From contig CALWHD010000124.1 in assembly GCA_944380235.1 (NCBI GenBank), positions 1 through 32,514 on the forward strand: 32,514 bases of DNA, read 5' to 3'. Within the stretch, counting starts at the first letter, position 1. Every line of letters begins with the position of its first letter. The notes beneath the pieces are model-generated. The model saw nothing but the letters and a program-made list of their open reading frames with translations, made no database searches and had not been told where the DNA came from. The translations under genes were made by a program, and so were the position numbers. This DNA comes from an uncultured Blautia sp. (lineage in GTDB: Bacteria; Bacillota; Clostridia; Lachnospirales; Lachnospiraceae). Shown here in pieces: positions 24,525-32,514 of this stretch.

Positions 24525-24620
24525 GATATATCCGGCTTTTCCCGGAACGGTTTCTTATGCTTTTCAGCATAAGCCGAAGGTTCGACCCGGGTGCACTCAA
24601 AACCGGCTGCTGCCCGAAAA
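24525..24620 (-). other. Structured intergenic segment
   Basis: Between the hyi-like gene and fprA, several perfect short stems lie in a row: CCGGATATATCCGG (about 24522-24535), CTTATGC/GCATAAG around TTTTCA (about 24554-24573), and ACCCGGGT (about 24585-24592), with AACGG/CCGGTT-type pairing possible between the ends. None has a T-tract, so they are not intrinsic terminators. I do not recognise a known riboswitch or RNA. Confidence 0.35.
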
Positions 24621-24624
24621 CAAC

Positions 24625-25414
24625 TCAGCACGCTTCCATAATTGCCTTAACCGCCCTGGCAGTATCCGTCAGAGGAAACAATTCATATCCTATATATCCA
24701 TTATATCCTTCTTCCTCCAGATGACGGATGACTTTTTTATAGTTAATCTCTCCTGTTCCAGGTTCATGACGCCCGGGGACATCCGCTACATGGATATGCC
24801 CCAACTGGTCTTTGTATTTACTGATCGTATCGCAGATACAGCCTTCATTGATCTGCATATGATACACATCATAAAGCACTTTCAGTCTGGGTGAGTGGAT
24901 AAGCCTGCATATCTCTGCAGCCATCTGGGTATGTTTGAGAAAATTGCCCACATGATCTGTAGTGATATTAAGTGCTTCCAGATTCAGATTAATTCCCTCT
25001 TCCTCCGCCATCTTTACACAGGCAAGCAGTGTGTCGTACATAGAACACAGCTTTACAGTATGGGACAGATTGTCATAATGATCCACTACAACGCCGCCTT
25101 CTCCCAGTGCATTGGAATGAATGGTCACACTTTTTGCGCCTGTTTCTTTCGCCGCTTTTATAGACTGTTTCAGAAAATCAAGGTATCTTTCCTTGTGATC
25201 CGGGTCTATCAGAGAATAATCTGCATCTCCGTTAAATCCGCTTATGACGATTCCCGCTGTCTCTGCCGCCTCTCTGGTCTCCTTCAGATCCCGAATCTTC
25301 CAGTCCCAGAATTCCACTGCTGCAAAACCATCCTTTTTTTGCTGCGGCAAACCTTTCTTTCCAGGGAAGTTCCGTATACAAAGTATCAATACACGCACAT
25401 TTTTTCAGACTCAT
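24625..25414 (-). pseudogene. Hydroxypyruvate isomerase-like TIM-barrel gene, frameshifted
   Basis: A xylose-isomerase-like TIM-barrel isomerase of the Hyi/IolE group. Frame 1 runs from ATG 25414 (AGGAGGT seven nt upstream): SLKKCACIDTLYTELPWKERFAAAKK. After an A7 run (minus strand; T7 at 25334-25340) the homologous sequence continues in another frame, DGFAAVEFWDWKIRDLKE, to the stop at 24625. Removing one A would join them. The rest is intact: LNLEALN (metal-ligand Glu), LYDVYHMQINEG (Asp, His), HIHVADVPGRHEPGTGEINY and IGYELFP. The N-terminus visible in the downstream frame (25398 on) is an out-of-frame artefact. The gene has a promoter at 25469-25496 and is divergent from the M42 peptidase. 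It could be a true mutation, a sequencing error or slippage during transcription. Confidence 0.8.
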
Positions 25415-25468
25415 TTCTTCCACCTCCGCGATCCCCTTTTCATACGCTTTATGTGCTTTTGTATTTTA

Positions 25469-25496
25469 ATTTTATCATTTTCTGTGCTTTTATCAA
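25469..25496 (-). promoter_or_regulatory. Promoter of the hyi-like gene
   Basis: On the minus strand: -35 TTGATA (25491-25496), 16-bp spacer, -10 TAAAAT (25469-25474) preceded by TGA. A TGTGCTTTT direct repeat (25452-25460, 25483-25491) brackets it. Confidence 0.6.
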
Positions 25497-25540
25497 TAGT
25501 TTTTACAGCCGGCTAGAATATCTGAACTTGTTTTCATATC

Positions 25541-25569
25541 TTGACTCTTCCTGAGGGGAATTATACAAT
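25541..25569 (+). promoter_or_regulatory. Promoter of the M42 peptidase gene
   Basis: TTGACT (25541-25546), 17-bp spacer, TACAAT (25564-25569). A 7-bp hairpin ATGCAGG/CCTGCAT (25575-25594) would lie at the very 5' end of the mRNA. Confidence 0.75.
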
Positions 25570-25620
25570 AAGAAATGCAGGCTCCGCCCTGCATCTGATA
25601 AATCATACGGAGGAAATATT

Positions 25621-26652
25621 ATGGAGAAATATATGGATTATATCCTGGAACAGCTGAAAAACCTTCTCGCCATCGACAGCCCTTCCGGATATACAAAAAA
25701 TGTAACGGATTATCTGTTCTCCCAGTACAAAGCCATGGGATATGAACCGGAAAGAACCATAAAAGGCGGCATTCTGGTAGATCTCGGGGGAGAGAAAACA
25801 GACGGCGCTGTATTCACAGAAGCGCATGTGGATACCCTGGGCGCTGTTGTCACAGGCGTCAAATCAAATGGCTGCCTCTCTGTCTCACCCATAGGCGGCA
25901 TGAGCGCCAACAATGCCGAAGCAGAAAACTGCCGGATCATCACAAGGTTTGACGGTATCTACGAAGGCACCTGCCAGCTCTCCAACGCTTCCATCCATGT
26001 AAACGGAGATTACGATAAAACCGCCCGGACCTTTGACATAATGGAAATCGTACTGGACGAAAAAGTCTTTTCCAGGGAAGACACACAGGCTCTGGGAATC
26101 CTGCCTGGTGATTATGTGTGCTTTGATCCCCGTACAGTCATCACCAAAAGCGGTTACATCAAAAGCCGTTTCCTGGATGATAAATTAAGTGCAGCAATTC
26201 TCATGGGCTACGCAAAATATGTAAAAGATAAGCACATATCGTTAAAAAGAAAGGTCTATCAGCATTTTACCGTCTATGAAGAAGTGGGCCACGGCGGCGC
26301 CGCTTCCATTCCAGAAGGCGTGACAGAGGTTCTCGCCGTAGATATGGGCTGTGTGGGAGAAGGTCTGGAATGCAGGGAACACCAGGTTTCCATCTGTGCA
26401 AAGGACAGCGGAGGCCCCTATAATTATGATCTGGTTACAGATCTGATCCGCACGGCAAGAGAAAACAATCTGGACTTTGCTGTTGATGTCTACCCCCATT
26501 ATGGTTCTGATGCGGAAGCTGCCCTGCGGTCAGGATACGATATCCGCCATGCTCTCATCGGTGCAGGGGTCTATGCCTCCCATGGTTATGAAAGGAGCCA
26601 CGTAGACGGGGCAAAAAATACCCTTCTCCTTCTGAAAGGTTATCTTGGTTAG
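25621..26652 (+). CDS. M42 family metallopeptidase (glutamyl aminopeptidase type)
   Basis: A cytoplasmic, usually dodecameric aminopeptidase using two metals to trim peptides. The 343 residues contain the metal and catalytic residues in order: H69 and D71 (AHVDT), D186 (FLDDKL), E220/E221 (YEEVGHGG), D241 (VDMG), and the SHGYERSH motif at 320-327. This includes the sequence usually annotated FrvX/PepA-like. GGAGG lies 7 nt before the ATG. It stands alone between its own promoter and a terminator at 26807-26833, and is divergent from the hyi-like gene. Confidence 0.93.
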   Translation: MEKYMDYILEQLKNLLAIDSPSGYTKNVTDYLFSQYKAMGYEPERTIKGGILVDLGGEKTDGAVFTEAHVDTLGAVVTGVKSNGCLSVSPIGGMSANNAEAENCRIITRFDGIYEGTCQLSNASIHVNGDYDKTARTFDIMEIVLDEKVFSREDTQALGILPGDYVCFDPRTVITKSGYIKSRFLDDKLSAAILMGYAKYVKDKHISLKRKVYQHFTVYEEVGHGGAASIPEGVTEVLAVDMGCVGEGLECREHQVSICAKDSGGPYNYDLVTDLIRTARENNLDFAVDVYPHYGSDAEAALRSGYDIRHALIGAGVYASHGYERSHVDGAKNTLLLLKGYLG

Positions 26653-26806
26653 GTGAGACTATTTTCTCTTATAAAGAGTTTAATTTTTATTAAGAGATTT
26701 TCTGTTTATTTTATAAAACAGACATAGTTTCCTCATATTTTATCCTTATAATAAATCTTGGATAGTTGATAAACCACTCACTATCTCCCCCCTCAAGTTG
26801 AAAAAG

Positions 26807-26833
26807 CCCGATACCTTGTGTATCGGGTTTTTT
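26807..26833 (+). terminator. Intrinsic terminator upstream of arcC
   Basis: Arms CCCGATAC and GTATCGGG around CTTGT, preceded by A5 and followed by TTTTTT. It ends the M42 transcript about 155 bp past its stop and directly precedes the arcC promoter. Confidence 0.85.
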
Positions 26834-26836
26834 CTG

Positions 26837-26865
26837 TTGCTTTTCTTTGAAGATACAGATATAAT
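26837..26865 (+). promoter_or_regulatory. arcC promoter
   Basis: TTGCTT (26837-26842), 17-bp spacer, TATAAT (26860-26865), about 40 bp before the ATG. Confidence 0.7.
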
Positions 26866-26907
26866 ATTTATATTGTTCTATGTTAAGAAAGAAAGAGGTA
26901 CTGAAAT

Positions 26908-27837
26908 ATGACAAGAAAGAAAATCGTTGTGGCACTGGGTCACAGGGCTCTTGGCACAACTCTTCCGGAACAGAAAAGCGCTGTCAGATCCACCGCAGAA
27001 GTTCTCGCGGACCTGGTGGAAGCAGGCGCGGATCTGGTCATTACTCACAGCAATGCCCCCCAGGTGGGCATGATCCACACAGCAATGAATGAATTCGGCA
27101 AAGTGCATCCAGCCTACACCGCTGTTCCCATGTCCGTATGCTCTGCCATGAGCCAGGGCTACATCGGTTATGACATTCAGAATGCGCTCCGTGCCGAGCT
27201 GCTGCGCAGAGGCATTTACAAACCTGTCAGCACTGTTTTAAGCCAGGTTACCGTAGATCCCTATGATGAAGCTTTCCATGAACCGGTGAAAATCATCGGA
27301 AGAACTCTGACTGCAGAAGAGGCAGACGCAGAAGAGCACAAAGGAAACTATGTTGTAAAAACAAAAGACGGGTACCGCAGGATTGTAGCTGCTCCCCAGC
27401 CTCAGAAAATTGTAGAGATCGATGCAATCCGGGCGCTTTCTGATGCAGGACAGATCGTTATCGCCTGCGGCGGCGGCGGAATACCTGTGCTGGAACGGGA
27501 AGAGGAACTGATCGGAGCCAGCGCTGTTATTGAAAAAGATCTGATCAGCGGCAAACTGGCAAGAGAGCTGGATGCCGACGAGCTTCTTATCCTTACCAGT
27601 GTGGAAAAAGTTTCTGTGAACTACCACTCTGATGAAGAAAAACAGCTGGATCATGTATCTGTAGAAGAATTGAAAACTTATATGGAGCAGGAGCAGTTTG
27701 AAGACAATACCATGCTTCCTAAGATCCAGGCATGTGTGGATTTTGTAGGTGAGAAGAAAGGCAGACGGGCCGTCATCACATCTATCAACAAAGGAAAAGA
27801 AGGCTTCCTTGGCAAGACAGGAACTATTGTAGAGTAA
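26908..27837 (+). CDS. arcC: Carbamate kinase
   Basis: Makes ATP from carbamoyl phosphate, usually the last step of arginine or agmatine fermentation. The 309 residues match the amino acid kinase fold: VVALGHRALG (5-14, in place of the usual GGNAL), THSNAPQVG, QGYIGYDIQNALRAEL, IVACGGGGIPV (about 186-196), AVIEKDLISGKLA, LLILTSVEKVSVNY, and AVITS near the end. The GH in place of GGNA at the N-terminus is a departure from textbook ArcC, but the rest is standard. No arcA or arcB is adjacent, so its carbamoyl phosphate source is not shown. Own promoter and terminator. Confidence 0.9.
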   Translation: MTRKKIVVALGHRALGTTLPEQKSAVRSTAEVLADLVEAGADLVITHSNAPQVGMIHTAMNEFGKVHPAYTAVPMSVCSAMSQGYIGYDIQNALRAELLRRGIYKPVSTVLSQVTVDPYDEAFHEPVKIIGRTLTAEEADAEEHKGNYVVKTKDGYRRIVAAPQPQKIVEIDAIRALSDAGQIVIACGGGGIPVLEREEELIGASAVIEKDLISGKLARELDADELLILTSVEKVSVNYHSDEEKQLDHVSVEELKTYMEQEQFEDNTMLPKIQACVDFVGEKKGRRAVITSINKGKEGFLGKTGTIVE

Positions 27838-27842
27838 CCGTT

Positions 27843-27873
27843 CAGGCAGTCCGTAAAGCGGACTGCCTGTTTT
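27843..27873 (+). terminator. Intrinsic terminator after arcC
   Basis: Perfect 11-bp arms CAGGCAGTCCG (27843-27853) and CGGACTGCCTG (27859-27869) with a 5-nt loop, followed by TTTTA. Confidence 0.9.
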
Positions 27874-27897
27874 ACATTCATAGGGATTTTTATCTTT

Positions 27898-28353
27898 CTA
27901 TTGCTTCTTTTTCCCAAAAATCCGGTTGATCGTCTTCTGTGGTATCTCAAACACCAAAATGATCCCCAGCACCATGGCAATGGCAATTCCTATGGTCTCC
28001 CGTCCATAGAAAAGACTCTGTTCGTTATCCTTGATCAATGTATAATAAATAGTTCTGTAAATACCGATTCCGGGGACTTCCGGAAAAATTCCGGCAATAA
28101 GAAACAGAGTTACCGGACATTTTCTCACAGTACTTCCGACTCTGGACGCAAGTGTGATAAACACGGTAGCAAAAAAACTTCCCAGCACTGCTCCCATATG
28201 AAATCCGTAAATACAGACCCAGCAGATCAGCCACCCCATTCCTCCGATAAATCCACAGAGAGGATAGTGTTTTTTCGGCACGGAAAAGATAACAGAAAAC
28301 GCAATCGTACCCACTGCTGCGGCAAGAAACTGCCGTATTCCTTCTAACATCAT
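27898..28353 (-). CDS. Threonine/serine exporter, small subunit (ThrE_2 / DUF3815 type)
   Basis: The 151-residue, four-to-five-span membrane protein corresponds to the C-terminal half of ThrE, found as a separate gene in many Firmicutes. Visible are AVGTIAFSVIFSVPKKHY, GFIGGMGWLICWV, the RKCPVTLFLIAGIFPEVPGIGIYRTIYYTL segment and a basic tail. Its start overlaps the larger subunit's stop codon (ATGA), indicating equal expression. The two together would export threonine or serine. Substrate by family only. Confidence 0.88.
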   Translation of the reverse strand: MMLEGIRQFLAAAVGTIAFSVIFSVPKKHYPLCGFIGGMGWLICWVCIYGFHMGAVLGSFFATVFITLASRVGSTVRKCPVTLFLIAGIFPEVPGIGIYRTIYYTLIKDNEQSLFYGRETIGIAIAMVLGIILVFEIPQKTINRIFGKKKQ

Positions 28354-29135
28354 AAGAGAATCCCTCCCGTCATCCGATAGTAGATGGTATAAGTGATCCC
28401 CACGCCAAGAGCAACTCCCAGCGCTACCATAAGAGCATCTAAAAACCGGACACCGCCGCCGATATAATCTCCGTCAGCAAAATCCCGTACCGCGTTGACC
28501 AGGGAAACACCTGGAACCAGAGGCATCACAGACCCCACTAAAATACTTCCGGGCGTATTGCCCAGCCCCATCCTGTAAAATATCACAGAGAATAAAGAAA
28601 CACAGAAGCCCCCAATCATATTCAGCACGATCTTGGAGGTCTGCTTTTCCCTTTTCTCCATTGCCACCAGTACAACATAAAGAAAAAAGCCTGAAAGAAA
28701 AGCTGCCAGCATGTCTTCTGCTCCGCCGCCTAAAATGTAGCAGAAACTGCCGGAACCCACTCCTGCGGCAAAAATTCTGGTAAAAGGCTTCTTTCCCGGC
28801 ATATCTTTAATTTTTGCCAGCTCCTCTTCTGCCTCCTTCACCGTATACTTTCCTTCCACGATTTGTCTGGAAAGCTGGTTCACTGCCGCAATTCTGTGAA
28901 GCTTTGCCCCTGTAAAAGGAATATGTTTTACACTTGCGTAAATCTCTCCCTCTTCATTTTCCGCAGTAACAAAAATGCCGGTACTAAGCACAAAGGTACT
29001 GCACTTTTGTATTCCATAGGCACCGGCAATCCTCTGTATGGTCTCTTCCACACGAAAAATCTCTGCTCCTGCATCCAGAAGGATCCTCCCTGCCTCTATT
29101 GCCAGATCTAATATTTTTTTATCACAATTTTCCAT
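28350..29135 (-). CDS. Threonine/serine exporter, large subunit (ThrE / DUF1212 type)
   Basis: The 261-residue partner. The N-terminal soluble part (1-120), with LDLAIEAGRILLDAGAEIFRVEET (10-33) and VLSTGIFVT, is typical of the PF06738 domain; about five spans follow (FCYILGGG, LVPGVSLVNAVRDFADGDYIGG, which is a strong family hallmark). GGGAGAAT precedes the ATG. I find no clear promoter in the short gap to uppP. Confidence 0.9.
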   Translation of the reverse strand: MENCDKKILDLAIEAGRILLDAGAEIFRVEETIQRIAGAYGIQKCSTFVLSTGIFVTAENEEGEIYASVKHIPFTGAKLHRIAAVNQLSRQIVEGKYTVKEAEEELAKIKDMPGKKPFTRIFAAGVGSGSFCYILGGGAEDMLAAFLSGFFLYVVLVAMEKREKQTSKIVLNMIGGFCVSLFSVIFYRMGLGNTPGSILVGSVMPLVPGVSLVNAVRDFADGDYIGGGVRFLDALMVALGVALGVGITYTIYYRMTGGILL

Positions 29136-29194
29136 GTTCTATTCTCCCTGCTGCCCGTGAAAAGATACTTCCGGCCCTTTCCCGCAGGCCGCAA

Positions 29195-29224
29195 AGGGCT
29201 GCCACAAAAACTTGTGACAGCCCT
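29195..29224 (-). terminator. Probable terminator after uppP
   Basis: 13-bp arms AGGGCTGCCACAA and TTGTGACAGCCCT with one mismatch and a 4-nt loop, starting 11 bp past the uppP stop. The T-run on the minus strand is short (TTTGC), so efficiency is uncertain. Confidence 0.5.
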
Positions 29225-29235
29225 GCTGTTTTTCA

Positions 29236-30108
29236 TTATTTTACAAGTGTGAAAAAGAGTATCACAATCACACCAAGTACGATCCTGTACCAGCCAAATG
29301 CTTTAAAATCATGTTTTTTAATGTATCCCATTAAGAACTTAATAGCGATCACAGACACTACAAAGGATACAATACTTCCTACTGCAAGAATAACAGCTTC
29401 CCTGGAAGTAAACGCAAATCCGAACTTCACTATTTTCAACAGACTTGCTCCCAGCATGGTAGGAATTGCCAAAAAGAACGTATACTCTGCAGCCACGGTA
29501 CGGGAAGCCCCTACCAGAATACCTCCGATAATCGTGGCACCGGAGCGTGAAGTTCCCGGAATGACTGCCATCAGCTGGAAAACTCCGATGATAAAGGCCG
29601 TTTTCCAGGTGATGTCCGCAATAGAGTTGTATTTTACATCTCTTTTTTTATTGTAGTCCTCAACAATCAGAAATAAAACACCATAGACAATCAGCATCAC
29701 GGACACAACAAACCAGTTATTAAACTTTTCCTCAATAAAGTCATTAAAAGGAAGTGCAATAACAATCGTGGGAATACAAGAAACCAGAATCTTGAACCAC
29801 ATGACCATTTTATCAATCTTTACAAAACGGCAGACCAGACCTGCAGCCTTCTCCGTCTTAGTCACATTATGATGCTTGGGTTTTTTATTTCTGAAAGGCC
29901 AGATCTGGCTCCAGTACAGTACCACCACCGCCAGAATAGCCCCCAGCTGAATCACTACCATGAACATATCCCAGAAATCTTTGCTCACATCCAGCTTGAT
30001 AAACTCTTCCACAAGGATCAGATGTCCGGTACTGCTGATAGGCAGCCATTCGGTGATGCCTTCCACGATCCCCAGGAATATGACCTTCAGTAATTCAATA
30101 AAATCCAT
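29236..30108 (-). CDS. uppP: Undecaprenyl-diphosphatase (UppP/BacA)
   Basis: Recycles the lipid carrier for peptidoglycan and other wall polymers by removing a phosphate from undecaprenyl diphosphate; it lies in the membrane and its loss raises bacitracin sensitivity. The 290 residues have the first active-site region [17 protein letters not shown] (16-32) and the second [10 protein letters not shown] (about 184-193), and at least seven spans. The segment around residues 68-86, which includes [15 protein letters not shown], is a longer cytoplasmic insertion often seen in clostridial members. It starts 12 bp after carB with GGGGAG upstream, so carB and uppP are co-transcribed. Confidence 0.96.
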   Translation of the reverse strand: MDFIELLKVIFLGIVEGITEWLPISSTGHLILVEEFIKLDVSKDFWDMFMVVIQLGAILAVVVLYWSQIWPFRNKKPKHHNVTKTEKAAGLVCRFVKIDKMVMWFKILVSCIPTIVIALPFNDFIEEKFNNWFVVSVMLIVYGVLFLIVEDYNKKRDVKYNSIADITWKTAFIIGVFQLMAVIPGTSRSGATIIGGILVGASRTVAAEYTFFLAIPTMLGASLLKIVKFGFAFTSREAVILAVGSIVSFVVSVIAIKFLMGYIKKHDFKAFGWYRIVLGVIVILFFTLVK

Positions 30109-30120
30109 GATCCACTCCCC

Positions 30121-32514
30121 TTAAATCTCTGCGATATCAATCAGTTCCAGCTTCTGGATGTCTGTATTCTCCAGACTTGTTACCAGTGCCTCTGCTGTAT
30201 CCAGAGCTGTCAGTACGTTGACACCGGTCTCAATAGCATTTCTGCGGATGATAAATCCGTCCTTTGCCTTTTCCACACCCTGAGAAGGTGTATCGATTAC
30301 CAGATCGATCTTATGTCCAAGGATCAGGTCCATCAGGTTTGGTGACGGCTGCTCGATCTTGTTGGTCCTTACTGCCTTCACACCGTTTTCATTTAACACT
30401 TTTGCTGTACTTCTCGTTGCATAGATCTTGTAGCCAAGTGCTTCAAAACGTCTTGCAATAGGAATGATATCCTGTTTGTCTTCATCCCTTACTGTAATGA
30501 TCATATTTTTATGCTTAGGCAGATTAATGCCTGCTCCCAGGAATGCCTTATACAGAGCTTCATTAAAGCTCTCGGAAATACCAAGACACTCTCCTGTTGA
30601 CTTCATTTCCGGTCCCAGACTGACATCCGCGCCTCTGATCTTCTCAAAAGAGAATACCGGCATCTTGATGGCATAATGTTTTGCTTCCGGCTGAAGTCCT
30701 GGTGTGTAACCCATATCTTTTAATTTATGTCCCAGAATCACCTTAGTAGCAAGGGGAACAATAGGAATTCCTGTTACCTTGCTGATATAAGGAACCGTAC
30801 GGCTGGAACGTGGATTCACCTCAATGACATAAACTTCTTCTCCGCACACAATAAACTGAATATTTATCATACCCAGCACATGGAGAGATTTTGCCAGCCT
30901 TCTTGTATATTCTTCAATGGTCTTCTTTGCAGTGTCGCTGATGGTTCTTGCAGGATATACAGAAATACTGTCGCCGGAATGAATTCCCGCACGCTCAATG
31001 TGCTCCATGATTCCCGGGATTAAAATATCTTCTCCGTCGCACACAGCATCCACTTCGATTTCCTTGCCCTGAAGATATTTATCCACCAGGATAGGATGCT
31101 CCTGGGCGATCCGGTTAATGATTCCGATGTATTCGTCCACATCTTCATCATTGATGGCAATCTGCATGCCCTGCCCTCCCAGTACGTAAGAAGGACGCAC
31201 CAGCACAGGGTACCCCAGCTGATTTGCCACACGGATCGCTTCATCTGCTGTATATACTGTATGTCCCTTGGGTCTTGGAATATGACACTCTTCCAGGATT
31301 GCATCAAACAGCTCTCTGTCTTCTGCCGCGTCTACATTTTCTGCAGAGGTTCCCAGAATTTTCACACCCATCTTAATAAGCGCTTCTGTCAGTTTGATGG
31401 CCGTCTGTCCGCCGAACTGTACTACTGCCCCATCCGGTTTCTCCACATTGACTACGTTCTCCACATCTTCCGGAGTCAGCGGCTCAAAATACAGTTTATC
31501 TGCAATATCAAAGTCTGTACTTACAGTTTCCGGATTGTTATTGATAATAATGGTTTCATAACCTTCTTTTTCAAATGCCCAGGTACAGTGTACGGAACAG
31601 AAGTCAAATTCAATTCCCTGGCCGATACGGATCGGACCGGAACCAAGGATAAGCACTTTCTTCTTGTCTGTCTTGCCGTCTGCTTCGTTTTCACCGCCAT
31701 ATACAGAATAATAGTACGGTGTGGTAGCCGCAAATTCTGCGGCACAGGTATCAACCATTTTATAGGAAGCAGTGATGCCCCACTGCATACGCAGCTCACG
31801 GATTTCTTCTGCTTTCTTTCCTGTCAGCCTTCCGATGACTGTATCCGGGAATTCCAGGCGTTTTGCTTCTCTTAACAGATCTTCTGTCAGCTCCTGTTCT
31901 TTTAATGCCTGCTCCATTTCCACCAGAATGGCGATCTTGTCAATAAACCAGATATCGATCTTTGTGATCCCATGGATCTCTTCATAGGAAATTCCCCTGC
32001 GTACAGCTTCCGCGATCCTCCACATACGCATATCATCTACAATGTGAAGTTCTTCCATTAATTCTTCTTTTGTAAGTCCTGTAAAATCGTAGGACATAAG
32101 AGAGTCCACATGCTGTTCCAGAGAGCGGATAGCTTTCATAAGAGCCCCCTCAAAGTTATTGCAGATACTCATAACTTCTCCGGTTGCCTTCATCTGTGTA
32201 GTAAGGGTTCTCTTGGCGCTGATAAATTTATCGAAAGGAAGTCTTGGGATCTTTACCACACAGTAGTCCAGCATTGGCTCAAAGCTGGCGTAGGTCTTGC
32301 CAGTAATAGCATTTTTGATCTCATCAAGCGTATATCCCAGGGCAATCTTTGCCGCAACTTTTGCAATAGGATATCCTGTCGCCTTGGAAGCCAGGGCAGA
32401 AGAACGGGATACACGTGGATTTACCTCAATAACACAGTATTCAAAGCTGTCCGGATTCAGGGCGTACTGCACGTTGCAGCCTCCGGTGATCCCCAGCTCT
32501 GTGATAATATTCAG
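30121..32514 (-). CDS. carB: Carbamoyl-phosphate synthase large subunit (5' end beyond the window)
   Basis: Builds carbamoyl phosphate from ammonia (delivered by CarA), bicarbonate and two ATP, for pyrimidine and arginine synthesis. The open frame runs to the last base of the window (reading GITGGCNVQYALNP at its edge), so about 797 of roughly 1070 codons are present and about 270 N-terminal residues lie outside. Visible are the end of the first ATP-grasp domain (EVNPRVSRSSALASKATGYPIAK), the oligomerisation region, the start of the second half (ILGSGPIRIGQGIEFD), the second ATP-grasp domain (ending EVNPRSSRTVPYISKVTG) and the C-terminal MGS-like allosteric domain. The first start codon available in the window (GTG 32472) is internal. 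uppP follows 12 bp downstream. Confidence 0.97.
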   Translation of the reverse strand: MNIITELGITGGCNVQYALNPDSFEYCVIEVNPRVSRSSALASKATGYPIAKVAAKIALGYTLDEIKNAITGKTYASFEPMLDYCVVKIPRLPFDKFISAKRTLTTQMKATGEVMSICNNFEGALMKAIRSLEQHVDSLMSYDFTGLTKEELMEELHIVDDMRMWRIAEAVRRGISYEEIHGITKIDIWFIDKIAILVEMEQALKEQELTEDLLREAKRLEFPDTVIGRLTGKKAEEIRELRMQWGITASYKMVDTCAAEFAATTPYYYSVYGGENEADGKTDKKKVLILGSGPIRIGQGIEFDFCSVHCTWAFEKEGYETIIINNNPETVSTDFDIADKLYFEPLTPEDVENVVNVEKPDGAVVQFGGQTAIKLTEALIKMGVKILGTSAENVDAAEDRELFDAILEECHIPRPKGHTVYTADEAIRVANQLGYPVLVRPSYVLGGQGMQIAINDEDVDEYIGIINRIAQEHPILVDKYLQGKEIEVDAVCDGEDILIPGIMEHIERAGIHSGDSISVYPARTISDTAKKTIEEYTRRLAKSLHVLGMINIQFIVCGEEVYVIEVNPRSSRTVPYISKVTGIPIVPLATKVILGHKLKDMGYTPGLQPEAKHYAIKMPVFSFEKIRGADVSLGPEMKSTGECLGISESFNEALYKAFLGAGINLPKHKNMIITVRDEDKQDIIPIARRFEALGYKIYATRSTAKVLNENGVKAVRTNKIEQPSPNLMDLILGHKIDLVIDTPSQGVEKAKDGFIIRRNAIETGVNVLTALDTAEALVTSLENTDIQKLELIDIAEI

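Noticed and set aside
24540..24600. tRNA-like GGTTCGA next to a hairpin
   Set aside because: The T-loop motif has no matching T-stem, the neighbouring stem has a 6-nt loop instead of an anticodon arm, and no acceptor stem pairs with it.
25330..25345. Programmed -1 ribosomal frameshift at the A7 run
   Set aside because: A -1 slip on A AAA AAA leads to the third, wrong frame; restoring the protein needs +1 (or loss of one A in the RNA), so the standard slippery mechanism does not fit.
24640..25398. The downstream frame of the hyi-like gene as an intact 257-residue protein
   Set aside because: Its first 20 or so residues do not fit the family, whereas the other frame encodes the missing N-terminus with a proper ribosome binding site.

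Overview
The window looks like chromosomal DNA of a Gram-positive gut Clostridia, most likely Lachnospiraceae (Blautia-like). This is inferred from the mix of PcrA, DUF1836, DUF4364, DUF4867, TIGR01212 and flavodiiron genes, from strong AGGAGG ribosome binding sites, and from consensus sigma-A type promoters in AT-rich gaps. No tool was run; the genus is a guess.

Layout. 1-322: the leader-proximal end of a CRISPR array (five identical 32-bp repeats; the array continues left of the window). 323-664: its AT-rich leader, with a good promoter reading leftward into the array. 665-2988 (minus): a PF10040-type Cas6 gene translationally coupled to a 23S rRNA uracil methyltransferase gene (rlmD-like); no other cas gene is visible. 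3106-5758 (minus): a small acidic membrane protein and the PcrA/UvrD helicase, whose promoter carries a LexA-like box and a perfect 24-bp palindrome. 5932-9018: DUF1836 regulator (+), YerC/TrpR-like repressor, PHP phosphoesterase and acyltransferase (minus). 9210-12843 (minus): a sugar operon, DUF4867 cupin-like protein > L-fucose/arabinose-type isomerase > xylulokinase-type kinase. 13049-16110: an unusually short solute-binding lipoprotein and galactokinase (minus), divergent from an AraC-type regulator (+). 16180-17626 (+): TIGR01212 radical SAM protein and DUF4364 regulator. 17718-22617 (minus): a complete five-gene Dpp/Opp/Nik-type ABC importer. 22778-24403 (minus): flavodiiron protein FprA followed by NrdR. 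24625-25414 (minus): a hydroxypyruvate isomerase-like gene broken by a one-base homopolymer frameshift, divergent from an M42 aminopeptidase and carbamate kinase (25621-27837, +). 27898-32514 (minus): a split ThrE-type threonine/serine exporter, then carB (5' end outside the window) and uppP.

Most of the window is ordinary core metabolism in short operons bounded by clear intrinsic terminators. The parts that merit a second look are: the CRISPR array with an I-C-like repeat beside a solitary Cas6 coupled to rlmD; the hyi-like frameshift in an A7 tract; the solute-binding protein that lacks most of its second lobe; the SOS-like control region of pcrA; and related TAGTTT/AAACTA palindromes at two unlinked promoters.
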